From an uncultured Prevotellaceae bacterium (GTDB lineage: Bacteria > Bacteroidota > Bacteroidia > Bacteroidales > Bacteroidaceae), in contig CAMJKP010000028.1 in assembly GCA_946406435.1 (NCBI GenBank), forward strand, positions 1-38,777: a DNA stretch of 38,777 nt, read 5' to 3'. The position numbers and the translations under genes are program-made. Below, piece after piece: positions 22,734-31,430 of the stretch (positions are counted from its first letter, which is position 1; every line of letters begins with the position of its first letter). The notes beneath the pieces were generated by a model. The model made no database searches. It worked only from the letters and a program-made list of their open reading frames with translations, and had not been told where the DNA came from.

Positions 22734-25013
22734 TTACTTCTTACTAAGCTCGTCTATCTTCTTCTTGAAACCCGGAACATCTTGAAAGTGATCACGGTCA
22801 AGTTTTTCCATATTGCCATGCTTATCAAAGAGAACAAAGAATGGGAAGCCATCAACTTTCAGATATTTCATCACAGCTTTCTGCTGGCTTTCGGGAAGAT
22901 TATAATTAATATAGTTTGGCTTCGTAAGTCCAAGTTCCGCAATATATATCTTCCATTCTTTCTCCTCTGAACGACAGGCAAAATACACATATACCATATC
23001 ATGGTCCTTCACAGCCTCCTTCAATTTTGGTGAAGCCTTAATTGCATTAATACAAGGCTGACACCATGTGCCCCAGAGATCCATATACACGATCTTGCCC
23101 TTATATGGCTCAATTATCTTATCGATAATAGCCTTACCATCAGTCATTCCCTCAAAGTCTGATGAAGGAGCTATAGCCTTCTTTACATCCTCTTCATTTT
23201 GTTTTACCAATTCTACATAGTAGTTCTTTAGACCAACAACCTGCTGTTTGAAATAATCATTCTTGATCTCGTCGATAACAGCCGAAGCTCCATTTCTCAG
23301 ATTCTTACTAAAGGCAAGTTCTTTACCGAGTATGCGAGCACGGCAATAATCACGGACAAGTTGGTTACTGAATAACGAATCAATAACATTACATTTCACC
23401 TTATAGAAATCGGAAGCCCACTCATTATAAGCATCTTCCATATCTATATCACGAAATTTCTCGAATGTTTTACTACCAGCAATTTTCTGAATTTCGTTAA
23501 TCAAAAGGGATCCTGTGCCTCTACATATGTTTTTCTTCTCTGCTATTTTCATTTGCTTCCACACCCATACCTTCGACAAGTCACGATCATCACCACTATT
23601 TTTCTCTAAAGCAGTATAAATATAGAACCTAAGTTTTGAATCAATATAATCATTGAAACAACGAGAAAGAGACAAAGGCATAGCCGGATTTACGTCTGCA
23701 TATTTTTCTGCAACAGGAACAGCCTTTTCCGGCATAAACGTTTTTGTAATATACTGAGCAGCATAGAACCGGATATTATCATTCATATAGTCACGATAGC
23801 GCTTGCTGAGGGTTGGAGTCTTTGCTATGATATCATTCAGCTTGTCCACAGTAGCCTTATAATTCTTTTCTTTATAATCTACTTTACGTGTCTCTATCCA
23901 GTCCATCGTGCAAGGATTAGACTGAAGTTCATTCTGCAAACGTGCATCCTCACCCATGAAAAGGCAACTGCCATTCTTCCAGTCATGCACCATATAACAT
24001 TGCTTTCCTGGCTGTAGCACCAAATCTGTTGCAAAAACCTTTTCGCCATTATCTGTTTCCTCTTCAAATAGGACACTCTGCACACCATTCAGTTTTACTT
24101 TTATAGAGAATTGCCCCAAGGAATCAATGGTTATACCACTTTCTGTTACTATTTCACCAGTCAGGATATCATTTACTTTTGCAGTAATATGTATTTTCTT
24201 CTCTGCAAATTCCTTTGGAAAATCCTTTATCCAACCTGCAATAGCAACTTCTCCATTATATAGTTCTGTACTAAACTCAGTATCATCCTTTGTAGGATAG
24301 GCAGGAAGGATAGAGCCGAAACCTGAAAGCGTAACCTTCTGACCGTTAACAGAAAACTGACGTTTGCCGTTCTTTTCCTTACCAATAGCAATGGTTACTT
24401 TCTCCTTACCGTCGCTCAGAACAACACTCTTTTCGCTTTTACTCTCATATTTCCACACCTTGCTATTATATACGGCATTATCGGCATAGAGAGAAAGAAT
24501 CCAATCACCAGTCTGGTCATTGCGCCAATTTGAATTGAAAAGATCAGACATGTCCTTTGGCTTTCCTTCTGTAATATTCCATATCTTCTTACCAGACTTT
24601 CCCGATCCTTCCATCAAATGAAAACGCTCCACATCATAAGGCAGAGGTTCAAAATGGAGGGCGACATAAGTGTAAGGACCTGTAGGCTTATATTTTTCCC
24701 CCAATAGAATACGTACTTCATTCTCATGTATTGCATTGCCATTGGTAATGAGATACTGCTTGCCATCAGGAGTCATCAAAAAAGTCTCCTTATGAAAGCT
24801 AAAATCACCATTAGAAAGAGCCCTGAGATGCACGATAGTTTCCTTGTCCGTGAACTCAACTTCATTCACCTTGTAATCTGTATGGAAAAGTTCTTCAACA
24901 TAGAATGAGGTTGGATTTTTCCACACCTTCTGTGCCCAGCCACAACTAGCAACGAGCAACAACACAAAAGAAATAATAGTTTTCTTCATAGAATTTGTTT
25001 TCGACATAAACAT
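22734..25013 (-). CDS. Secreted thioredoxin-like (TlpA-type) protein, paralogue 2
   Basis: A 759-aa exported protein, paralogous to the downstream 790-aa gene. The signal peptide is MKKTIISFVLLLVASCGWAQ; the in-frame ATG at 25013 adds eight residues (MFMSKTNS) before it, so a start at 24989 (MKKTII) is equally likely. A large N-terminal region shares blocks with paralogue 1 (TGDWILSLYADNAVYN, KVTIAIGKEKNGKRQF). The C-terminal domain has the canonical redox motif WGTWCQPC at about residue 652 and DGFPFFVLFDKHGN. The standard motif here, against WGVGCGGC in the sister, suggests that the two differ in redox potential or substrate. It has its own promoter (25135-25165) and terminator. Confidence 0.82.
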   Translation of the reverse strand: MFMSKTNSMKKTIISFVLLLVASCGWAQKVWKNPTSFYVEELFHTDYKVNEVEFTDKETIVHLRALSNGDFSFHKETFLMTPDGKQYLITNGNAIHENEVRILLGEKYKPTGPYTYVALHFEPLPYDVERFHLMEGSGKSGKKIWNITEGKPKDMSDLFNSNWRNDQTGDWILSLYADNAVYNSKVWKYESKSEKSVVLSDGKEKVTIAIGKEKNGKRQFSVNGQKVTLSGFGSILPAYPTKDDTEFSTELYNGEVAIAGWIKDFPKEFAEKKIHITAKVNDILTGEIVTESGITIDSLGQFSIKVKLNGVQSVLFEEETDNGEKVFATDLVLQPGKQCYMVHDWKNGSCLFMGEDARLQNELQSNPCTMDWIETRKVDYKEKNYKATVDKLNDIIAKTPTLSKRYRDYMNDNIRFYAAQYITKTFMPEKAVPVAEKYADVNPAMPLSLSRCFNDYIDSKLRFYIYTALEKNSGDDRDLSKVWVWKQMKIAEKKNICRGTGSLLINEIQKIAGSKTFEKFRDIDMEDAYNEWASDFYKVKCNVIDSLFSNQLVRDYCRARILGKELAFSKNLRNGASAVIDEIKNDYFKQQVVGLKNYYVELVKQNEEDVKKAIAPSSDFEGMTDGKAIIDKIIEPYKGKIVYMDLWGTWCQPCINAIKASPKLKEAVKDHDMVYVYFACRSEEKEWKIYIAELGLTKPNYINYNLPESQQKAVMKYLKVDGFPFFVLFDKHGNMEKLDRDHFQDVPGFKKKIDELSKK

Positions 25014-25134
25014 TTTACCGTTTTTATTAACTATCTATATTATCAATGAGCCAATTCCAGAGAAAGAGATTCCTTTTTCCTGATTCCACTTCATTAAAAA
25101 ATCAAAGTGTTTTCGTCTTTTGGCTTACCGAGTG

Positions 25135-25165
25135 CAAAATTACAGATAATTCCAAAATGTCGCAA
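25135..25165 (-). promoter_or_regulatory. Promoter for thioredoxin-like paralogue 2
   Basis: On the minus strand TTG (25165-25163), a 20-nt spacer and TAATTTTG (25142-25135) followed by CACTCGG. Confidence 0.65.
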
Positions 25166-25230
25166 TACCAAAAAACTATGATTTTCCACCTGTATTTTCG
25201 TTATACCCACAACGTCGCATCACCCTCGCT

Positions 25231-25362
25231 AATCCTCCGCTCTTCCTTCGTTCTTCCTCCGTACCAAAGTCGGTGCAAACTCGGTGCCAAGTCGGTGGAA
25301 TAGCGAATGTTCATCGAGTTTGGTTCGGAGGATGAACGAACGCAGAGCAAAGGCATAACGGA
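25231..25362. repeat. CGGTGC word element with GGTTCGGAGGA arm
   Basis: Left arm ATCCTCCGCTCTTCC and CTTCCTCCG; inner words AAAGTCGGTGC, AAACTCGGTGCC and AAGTCGGTGG; right arm TTCATCGAGTTTGGTTCGGA then GGATGAACGAACG. The right arm is identical over about 20 bases to that at 22590-22611, but the inner words are entirely different. Confidence 0.8.
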
Positions 25363-25393
25363 TTATCTTCGCAAACTGTATTATATTTTCACG

Positions 25394-25428
25394 AAAAAAG
25401 CCACCGCAGGAATCACTCCTACGGTGGC
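25394..25428 (-). terminator. clpB terminator
   Basis: GCCACCGCAGGA (25400-25411) pairs with TCCTACGGTGGC (25417-25428). On the minus strand six Ts follow. It lies past the repeat that follows the clpB stop. Confidence 0.8.
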
Positions 25429-25481
25429 TCGACGTTTTGACTAAAACTCTAACCTAATATAAATATTCTTATTATGACCCT

Positions 25482-25559
25482 CTAAATCCCCCCTGCATAG
25501 GGGGACTTCCATCGCACTCCAGCCCTCCCCCTATGCAGGGGGAGCGAGGAGAGGGTCTG
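25482..25559. repeat. GACCCTCT...AGAGGGTC palindromic element after clpB
   Basis: Outer arms GACCCTCT and AGAGGGTC; inner arms CCCCCTGCATAGGGGG and CCCCCTATGCAGGGGG, each itself a palindrome. It begins 4 nt after the clpB stop. The same outer arms and spacing recur inside the cca coding region at 38622-38701. Confidence 0.85.
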
Positions 25560-25563
25560 CTAA

Positions 25564-28161
25564 TTACGCAGACCTGAATGTGATGCCACTATCATTTGCG
25601 TCAATCACAATCTCGTGTTCGCGAGTAACCTCACCAGAGAGAAGTGACTTGCTGAGTGCGTTAAGCACATCACGCTGGATGGCTCTCTTCACAGGACGAG
25701 CACCAAACTCTGGGTCAAATCCTGCCTGTGCAAGATATTCCACAGCCTTATCGGTAACTGTGAGGTTGAAGCCTTGCTGCTCCAGCATCTTGCTAACGGC
25801 ATTCATCTGCAAGCGAACAACTCCTGCAATTTCATCCTTGCTGAGAGGAGTGAACATGATGGTCTCGTCAATACGGTTGAGGAACTCTGGACGGATGGTC
25901 TGCTTCAACAATGCAGAGATACGACCATATAGAGCCTCTGACTGTTCTGTGCTTAGAGCACCACCATTCTTGTTTATCTCCTCCTGAATGAGGTGGCTGC
26001 CAAGGTTGCTCGTCATGATAATTATAGTGTTACGGAAGTTGACGGTACGACCTTTAGAGTCGGTCAAACGACCATCGTCAAGCACCTGAAGCAGAATGTT
26101 GAACACGTCAGGATGTGCTTTCTCTATCTCGTCGAAGAGCACCACAGAATATGGCTTTCTACGAACAGCCTCAGTTAGCTGACCACCCTCATCATATCCT
26201 ACATATCCCGGAGGCGCACCAATGAGTCGAGTGACGCTGAACTTCTCCTGATACTCACTCATATCAATTCGAGTCATCATCGTCTCATCGTTGAAGAGGT
26301 AGTCGGCAAGTGCCTTGGCAAGCTCAGTCTTACCCACACCCGTTGTTCCGAGGAATATGAAACTTGCAATTGGACGCTTTGGATCCTGAAGTCCTGCACG
26401 TGAACGGCGAACAGCATCGCTAACGGCAGTTATAGCCTCATCCTGACCAATTACACGATGATGAAGTTCCTCTTCAAGATGCAGTAGTTTCTCACGCTCG
26501 CTTTGGAGCATACGAGATACAGGAATGCCAGTCCAACGGCTAACAACTTCTGCAATATCATCCTCTGTAACCTCCTCCTTTACCATAGCCTCTGCACCCT
26601 GTGCGGAATGAAGTTGTGACTGTATAGACTCAATCTCATCCTCAAGAGCCTTCAGCTTGCCATAGCGAATCTCAGCCACCTTACCATAGTTGCCCTCACG
26701 CTCAGCACGCTCAGCCTCGAACTTGAGCTGCTCTATCTGCTGCTTGTTCTGCTGAATCTTATTGACGAGTTCCTTCTCGCTCTGCCACTTAGACTTATAT
26801 TGGCTCACCTCCTCCTGAAGATCGGCAATTTCCTTATTGAGCTGTGCGAGCTTATCCTCATCATTCTCACGTTTGATAGCCTCACGCTCGATTTCGAGTT
26901 GTGCAAGACGACGTGTTTTCTCGTCAAGTTCCTCAGGCAGAGAGTCACGCTCCATACGAAGCTTTGCTGCAGCTTCATCCATAAGGTCGATTGCCTTATC
27001 AGGAAGGAAACGATCAGAGATATAACGCTCTGAGAGCTTAACGGCCGCTATGCAGGCATCATCCTGAATACGTACACGATGATGATTCTCATAGCGCTCC
27101 TTCAAGCCACGGAGGATGGAGATAGCACTCATCTCATCAGGCTCATCAACCATGACGGTTTGGAATCGGCGTTCCAGAGCCTTATCCTTCTCGAAGTATT
27201 TCTGATACTCGTTAAGGGTTGTTGCACCTATTGCACGGAGTTCACCACGAGCAAGTGCAGGCTTAAGGATATTTGCGGCATCCATAGCGCCCTCACCGCC
27301 ACCAGCGCCCACGAGGGTGTGGATTTCGTCGATGAAGAGAATGATACGACCGTCTGCGCCAGTCACTTCTGAGATAACGCTCTTCAGACGCTCCTCAAAC
27401 TCACCTTTATACTTCGCACCTGCAACGAGAGCACCCATATCCAGAGAATAGAGCATCTTATCCTTCAGGTTCTCAGGCACGTCACCACGAACGATACGCT
27501 GTGCCAAGCCCTCCACTATGGCGGTCTTACCCGTACCCGGCTCACCTATCAATATCGGGTTGTTCTTGGTACGGCGAGACAATATCTGGAGAACGCGACG
27601 AATCTCATCATCACGACCTATTACAGGGTCAAGTTTTCCTGCACGAGCATCAGCCACAAGATTCTTGGCGTATTTCTCCAAAGAACGGTAGTTATCGTCA
27701 GCCGACTGCGACTTAACATTCTTTCCCTGACGCAGTTCTTTGATTGCAGCCATTACGTTCTGCTTGTTAAGACCTGCATCCTTTAGGATTCTGCTTGCCG
27801 TACTGTTCACCTCAACGAGAGCAAGAAACAAGGTTTCCACGCTCACAAACTCGTCGCCCATCTCCTGAGCAAGAGCCTCTGCGCGAGTAAACACCTGATT
27901 GCTTTCGTTTGAAAGATATGGCTGACCATTGCCACCAGAGACCTTTGGCAAATGATTTATCTCACTCTCCACCACCTGTGATATATGCTGTGGATTAACG
28001 CCCTGCTTCTGGAACAGGAAACCTGCAACATCCTGTGCTTTCTGTAAGATAGCACGAAGAATGTGAACCGGCTCAATGGTTTGTTGACCATTGCGTTGTG
28101 CACCACTAACGGCTTCTTGAACCGTCTGTTGTGCTTTGATTGTAAACTTTTCGAAATTCAT
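25564..28161 (-). CDS. clpB: ATP-dependent disaggregase ClpB
   Basis: An 865-aa Hsp100 chaperone that threads proteins out of aggregates, working with DnaK. Order: N-domain (about 1-145, [16 protein letters not shown]); first AAA+ domain with Walker A GEPGTGKT and Walker [15 protein letters not shown]; coiled-coil middle domain (about 410-530) that distinguishes ClpB from ClpA/C; second AAA+ domain with Walker A GTTGVGKT, pore loop GYVGYDEGG and [11 protein letters not shown]; and a C-terminal small domain. Length is normal. A good Shine-Dalgarno (GGGAGGT, 28166-28172) precedes the start, unusual in this phylum. The 5' gap carries a word array (28184-28215) and candidate operator (28285-28329), but I see no CIRCE element. 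Confidence 0.97.
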   Translation of the reverse strand: MNFEKFTIKAQQTVQEAVSGAQRNGQQTIEPVHILRAILQKAQDVAGFLFQKQGVNPQHISQVVESEINHLPKVSGGNGQPYLSNESNQVFTRAEALAQEMGDEFVSVETLFLALVEVNSTASRILKDAGLNKQNVMAAIKELRQGKNVKSQSADDNYRSLEKYAKNLVADARAGKLDPVIGRDDEIRRVLQILSRRTKNNPILIGEPGTGKTAIVEGLAQRIVRGDVPENLKDKMLYSLDMGALVAGAKYKGEFEERLKSVISEVTGADGRIILFIDEIHTLVGAGGGEGAMDAANILKPALARGELRAIGATTLNEYQKYFEKDKALERRFQTVMVDEPDEMSAISILRGLKERYENHHRVRIQDDACIAAVKLSERYISDRFLPDKAIDLMDEAAAKLRMERDSLPEELDEKTRRLAQLEIEREAIKRENDEDKLAQLNKEIADLQEEVSQYKSKWQSEKELVNKIQQNKQQIEQLKFEAERAEREGNYGKVAEIRYGKLKALEDEIESIQSQLHSAQGAEAMVKEEVTEDDIAEVVSRWTGIPVSRMLQSEREKLLHLEEELHHRVIGQDEAITAVSDAVRRSRAGLQDPKRPIASFIFLGTTGVGKTELAKALADYLFNDETMMTRIDMSEYQEKFSVTRLIGAPPGYVGYDEGGQLTEAVRRKPYSVVLFDEIEKAHPDVFNILLQVLDDGRLTDSKGRTVNFRNTIIIMTSNLGSHLIQEEINKNGGALSTEQSEALYGRISALLKQTIRPEFLNRIDETIMFTPLSKDEIAGVVRLQMNAVSKMLEQQGFNLTVTDKAVEYLAQAGFDPEFGARPVKRAIQRDVLNALSKSLLSGEVTREHEIVIDANDSGITFRSA

Positions 28162-28165
28162 AGTT

Positions 28166-28215
28166 ACCTCCCTTTTTATATTTACGATTTTACTATTTAC
28201 AATTTACTATTTTCG
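28166..28215 (-). repeat. RBS and AAATAGTAAATTGT word array in the clpB leader
   Basis: On the minus strand AAAATAGTAAATTGTAAATA then AGTAAAATCGTAAATA, followed by the Shine-Dalgarno GGGAGGT 4 nt before ATG. The repeat occupies the leader, as in trmO and asnB. Confidence 0.65.
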
Positions 28216-28284
28216 AGAATTCACTATTGTTCGTTCTCATAATTTCCATTATCATTTATTGTACCAAGTACATTTTGTACGCCA

Positions 28285-28329
28285 TTTTGACAGAAAAACA
28301 ACCCATTTTATATGACATTCTGTCCAAAA
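28285..28329. promoter_or_regulatory. Inverted repeat, candidate operator between clpB and the exporter gene
   Basis: TTTTGACAGAA (28285-28295) and TTCTGTCCAAAA (28318-28329) are inverted copies. The right one also contains TGACATTCTGTCC, a near palindrome. It lies between divergent clpB and the metal exporter gene. Confidence 0.4.
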
Positions 28330-28364
28330 CAAGCATTTGCAACACCGTTGCACCGACATTTTTA

Positions 28365-28372
28365 TACCTTTG
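28365..28372 (+). promoter_or_regulatory. Probable -7 box of the metal exporter gene
   Basis: TACCTTTG followed by CA; no ideally spaced -33 box is seen. Confidence 0.4.
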
Positions 28373-28429
28373 CAATCAGAAAAATAATCATCAATTACTC
28401 GAATCCCTGTAATTAGAAAGAGTAACTAC

Positions 28430-28464
28430 TCCCCTCCATCTATGGGAGGGGTTGGGGGTGGGTC
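28430..28464. repeat. CCCCTCC...GGAGGGG repeat at the exporter start codon
   Basis: CTCCCCTCCATCTATGGGAG then GGGTTGGGGGTGGGTCT. It ends 2 nt before the ATG at 28467, supplying a G-rich leader. The same class occurs inside this gene at 28857-28893. Confidence 0.75.
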
Positions 28465-28466
28465 TT

Positions 28467-29777
28467 ATGGAACAAATTCTTCATCTCATTAATGAAATGT
28501 CTCCTTTCCTATTATTAGGATTCCTCCTTGCAGGACTTATGCACGCATTCATCCCAGGGCAGATTTATAGCCGTTATCTGGCCAAGCCATCATTCAGCAG
28601 CGTGCTCTACGCCGCCCTTTTCGGCATTCCCCTACCCCTCTGCTCTTGCGGAGTAATCCCAACGGCAATGTCTCTCCGTCGTGAAGGGGCAAGCAAAGGT
28701 GCCGTGGCTTCATTCCTCATAGCAACACCACAGACAGGCGTTGACTCTATCATAGCCACCTACTCGCTTATGGGACTTCCTTTCGCAATAGTAAGACCAT
28801 TCATAGCATTCCTTACAGCTTTATTCGGAGGGCAGATGGTGAATATGGCGGACAAAGACCCCTCCCCAGCCCTCCCGAGGGAGGGAGAGGAAAGTCAGCA
28901 TAATAAACCTGTAGAGGCTCATTGTGAGTGTGGATGCGGTCACAACCACGAACATTCACACGAGCACGAACATTCTTTTATTGGAAAGTTAAAAGAAGCT
29001 CTCTCATACGCTTTTCTTGAAATGATGGAGGATATTGGCAAATGGCTGATGATAGGTTTGATTGTTGCAGGTCTTATCACGGTATTTGTGCCAGACTCAT
29101 TCTTCGAGATATTCAAGGACAACTCATTGGCAAGCATGCTGCTCGTGTTATGTTTCTCTATCCCTATGTACCTATGTGCAACGGGAAGTATTCCTATCGC
29201 CGTAGCTCTGATGCTCAAGGGATTAACACCTGGTGCAGCTTTAGTTCTACTTATGGCAGGTCCAGCCTGCAACATGGCAAGCATACTCGTCATCAATAAG
29301 GTTATGGGCAGAAAAACCCTTATCACGTATCTTGCAAGCATTATCATAGGTGCCGTAGGATTCGGGCTGGCAATCGACCACCTCTTGCCACGCGAATGGT
29401 TCATACCTACCATAGCTCCATCAGCAGAATGTTGTCATGAAGAGACTCCTCTCTTCTATTGGATTTGCACAGGCGTGCTCGTGCTCCTGCTCATTAATGC
29501 AGCTTGGCATCACTATCATGGCGGTCATAGCCATTGTCATTGTCACGACACAGAAACATGTGATTCACAAATAAAAAAGCATAATATGGAAATTACAATC
29601 AAAGGAATGAACTGCAATCATTGTCGCGCTAATGCGGAAAAGGCGATACTCGCCTGTCAAGGCGTGACTTCTGCAAGCGTTGACCTTGCTTCTGGTAAGG
29701 CACAGATTGACGGTAATGCCGACATCAACGAAATACGTTCTGCCATAGAGGCTCTCGGATTCTCCGTCGCAGAATAA
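28467..29777 (+). CDS. Cu/Zn exporter-type permease (UPF0718) fused to HMA domain
   Basis: A 436-aa membrane protein. The permease core has two blocks typical of the SO_0444/YraQ (UPF0718) family: LPLCSCGVIPTAMSLRREGA with TPQTGVDS, and CATGSIPIAVALMLKG with AGPACNMAS. Between them is a His/Cys-rich loop (HCECGCGHNHEHSHEHEH) that likely binds metal. A second cluster (HGGHSHCHCHDTETC) precedes a C-terminal HMA domain (about 375-436) with binding motif GMNCNHC. I infer Cu or Zn export with metal delivery by the fused HMA. At about residues 131-143 the segment DPSPALPREGEE is encoded by a palindromic repeat in frame. ATG 28467 (MEQILHL) is preferred over the TTG at 28452, which lies in a repeat. 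There is a terminator-like hairpin downstream. Confidence 0.85.
   Translation: MEQILHLINEMSPFLLLGFLLAGLMHAFIPGQIYSRYLAKPSFSSVLYAALFGIPLPLCSCGVIPTAMSLRREGASKGAVASFLIATPQTGVDSIIATYSLMGLPFAIVRPFIAFLTALFGGQMVNMADKDPSPALPREGEESQHNKPVEAHCECGCGHNHEHSHEHEHSFIGKLKEALSYAFLEMMEDIGKWLMIGLIVAGLITVFVPDSFFEIFKDNSLASMLLVLCFSIPMYLCATGSIPIAVALMLKGLTPGAALVLLMAGPACNMASILVINKVMGRKTLITYLASIIIGAVGFGLAIDHLLPREWFIPTIAPSAECCHEETPLFYWICTGVLVLLLINAAWHHYHGGHSHCHCHDTETCDSQIKKHNMEITIKGMNCNHCRANAEKAILACQGVTSASVDLASGKAQIDGNADINEIRSAIEALGFSVAE
28857..28893 (+). repeat. CCCTCC...GGAGGG palindrome inside the exporter gene
   Basis: GACCCCTCCCCAGCCCTCCC then GAGGGAGGGAGAGG. It encodes DPSPALPREGE between a transmembrane segment and the histidine-rich loop. 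Confidence 0.8.
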
Positions 29778-29801
29778 GAGTAAGTCCGCTATAACTCCAA
29801 T

Positions 29802-29850
29802 AATAAGCCCCTTGAGATACTGTTTTAAAGGTATTTCAAGGGGCTTATAA
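29802..29850. terminator. Hairpin between the exporter and lipoprotein genes
   Basis: ATAAGCCCCTTGA and TCAAGGGGCTTAT pair around a 20-nt loop. The genes are convergent, so it can serve both strands; T-runs are weak. Confidence 0.65.
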
Positions 29851-29879
29851 ATTATTACTAAATTATCCGAAAGAGGCTT

Positions 29880-30299
29880 TTATTTAGAATACCCTCTGGC
29901 AAAAACACGAATCTTCTCATAAGAATCAACGGTCTTCAAAGAATCAGAAGTAATCATTGTAATCTTGAACTTCCAATCATTATTTGAACTATCATCACTT
30001 GCCCAAACGCATTCCGCATTAAAAGAAGAATCAGGATAGAAGGTCAATTTATACTTGGAATCTACACCCTTCAGTCTGCTATTCCATATCATGGAATCTC
30101 CTTTAATCTTCATATACTCTCCCCAGGTGTTATCCCCACCATCATATTTCACGAGAGTCCACTCGCCATTCAGCTTGGCACGTAATTCCACAACCTCAGC
30201 CTTCTCATCATCATCATCGTCCTTACTGCACGATGACACGCTTGTAATACCCGTGATAGCTATCGCAAACACAAGTACATAATTAAAAATCTTTTTCAT
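29880..30299 (-). CDS. Small surface lipoprotein (unknown function)
   Basis: A 139-aa lipoprotein. The lipobox SVSSC ends a signal peptide (MKKIFNYVLVFAIAITGITS). The residues after the cysteine, CSKDDDDDE, fit the acidic lipoprotein export signal that sends Bacteroidetes lipoproteins to the cell surface. The body (LNGEWTLVKYDGG, KLTFYPDSSFNAE) has the short beta-strand look of lipocalin-like small lipoproteins, but I cannot assign a family. It has its own promoter at 30441-30472 and a leader of about 135 nt with a hairpin (GCTTTTTGC/GCAAAAAG, around 30357-30395). The neighbours are convergent exporter and divergent sigma factor genes, so there is no operon. Confidence 0.75.
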   Translation of the reverse strand: MKKIFNYVLVFAIAITGITSVSSCSKDDDDDEKAEVVELRAKLNGEWTLVKYDGGDNTWGEYMKIKGDSMIWNSRLKGVDSKYKLTFYPDSSFNAECVWASDDSSNNDWKFKITMITSDSLKTVDSYEKIRVFARGYSK

Positions 30300-30440
30300 T
30301 TCAATGTTATAATTAAATATTATTCTGAATCACAATTAAGTAATAGGTATAAATTATGCTTTTTGCGAGTGCTTCCTCGTATGAAGCAAAAAGTGTATGT
30401 CAGCCCCAAGGCTGGTGCACGTTCTTAGATTTTGCGAGTG

Positions 30441-30472
30441 CAAAGATAATAAATTACAAACAATTTACCAAA
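30441..30472 (-). promoter_or_regulatory. Lipoprotein gene promoter
   Basis: On the minus strand TTTG (30472-30469), a 20-nt spacer and TATCTTTG (30448-30441) followed by CACTCGC. Confidence 0.7.
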
Positions 30473-30508
30473 TAAATCAATCAAAAATGTTTTTCCATAC
30501 AAAAACTA

Positions 30509-30539
30509 TTGCACGATAAAAAACAATTACGTATTTTTG
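30509..30539 (+). promoter_or_regulatory. Sigma factor gene promoter
   Basis: TTG (30509-30511), a 20-nt spacer and TATTTTTG (30532-30539) followed by CAGG, about 75 nt before the start. It is divergent from the lipoprotein promoter. Confidence 0.65.
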
Positions 30540-30615
30540 CAGGAAAAATAACATTATGTAAAAATTTTCTGTTTTTCTACTTAACTTTTTACATTGACCT
30601 TCGCTTATATTACAG

Positions 30616-31215
30616 ATGACCAAAGAAGAGTTTGAACATATAGCCCCTAAACTCCGAGAGTTGATGCTCTCGGTAGGCCGCAGTTTCTTCGGCAACGACG
30701 ATGATGCCGAGGACGTTGCACAAGAGGGATTGGTAGCTCTCCTACGGTTCATCGACAGAATGGATTCAACCTCCAAGCACGAGGCTCTAGCCATAAGGGT
30801 GGCAAAGCATTGTTGCATGGATATTGTGAGGAAAAGGAAATCCAACCTCTTCGTATCTAGCAGGCAAAGCGAGGAGATAGCCCCACCAGGACGTGACGTA
30901 GCTGCCTCGCCACATGATGATCTTGAGGCGAAAGAACTGCATCAAGCTATGAACCAAGCGGTACAGAACCTCAAGCCAAGCGAGCGCCGACTCTTCGAGA
31001 TGCGACAGATAGAAGGTCTCCCACTCGATGAAATCTCCAAGCAGACAAACATCGCGAAGCCATCAATCAAAAGCATCGTCTCTACCGCGAGAAAGAAAAT
31101 ATTCCAAGAACTACAAAATAAATTTCACATAAAAGCGCAAAGGCACGAAGACGTAAAGATAATAAAACTTCACGAATCGACGGCTTTGCATTATAAGAAA
31201 GCAGAAATTTTCTGA
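30616..31215 (+). CDS. ECF-type RNA polymerase sigma factor
   Basis: A 199-aa sigma-70-family factor with regions 2 and 4 only. Region 2 (about 5-80) shows DDDAEDVAQEGLVALLRFI and AIRVAKHCCMDIVRKRK; region 4 (about 120-170) shows RRLFEMRQIEGLPLDEISKQ and the helix-turn-helix IAKPSIKSIVSTARKKIFQEL. After about residue 175 the tail (HIKAQRHEDVKIIKLHEST) corresponds to CGCAAAGGCACGAAGACG-type repeat sequence (31134-31160) rather than conserved protein, so the true ancestral C-terminus was probably shorter. The next gene has one transmembrane helix and is the likely partner or anti-sigma. Genes controlled are unknown. Confidence 0.88.
   Translation: MTKEEFEHIAPKLRELMLSVGRSFFGNDDDAEDVAQEGLVALLRFIDRMDSTSKHEALAIRVAKHCCMDIVRKRKSNLFVSSRQSEEIAPPGRDVAASPHDDLEAKELHQAMNQAVQNLKPSERRLFEMRQIEGLPLDEISKQTNIAKPSIKSIVSTARKKIFQELQNKFHIKAQRHEDVKIIKLHESTALHYKKAEIF
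31134..31160 (+). repeat. CGCAAAGRCRC word repeat forming the sigma factor tail
   Basis: GCGCAAAGGCACGAAGACGT, a member of the family at 781, 4217 and 12368, lies in frame at the end of the sigma factor gene. Confidence 0.6.
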
Positions 31216-31229
31216 TCATAGTGAAGTTA

Positions 31230-31387
31230 GAAAGTAAATGGTCAATAAATTCTAATCAGTAAATTCTAAGAGCGACATCCGTCGCTTGGAAACGCTGAAT
31301 TTAACATAATAATTTACAGAATTTAATTTCTTCGCAAAGCTCAGGTGCTACGCGAATCCTGAATAAATTTACTTCGAATTTACTTTC
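31230..31387. repeat. GTAAATTCT word palindrome in the sigma/anti-sigma gap
   Basis: Outer arms GAAAGTAAAT (31230-31239) and ATTTACTTTC (31378-31387); inner words AATAAATTCTAATC, AGTAAATTCTAAG and inverted TTACAGAATTTAATTTC. A central hairpin AGCGAC/GTCGCT sits in the middle. It begins 14 nt after the sigma stop and fills most of the 215-nt gap. Confidence 0.8.
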
Positions 31388-31430
31388 CACCATAGGGCGC
31401 AAGCCCGATTTAAGTAAAAGTTTTAACGTT

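Noticed and set aside
25046..25303. An 85-aa ORF upstream of thioredoxin-like paralogue 2
   Set aside because: Runs through that gene's promoter and into a repeat element; no coding features.
28452..28466. TTG start for the metal exporter giving MGVGL at the N-terminus
   Set aside because: The five extra codons come from the G-rich repeat at 28430-28464; ATG 28467 starts the conserved membrane segment.
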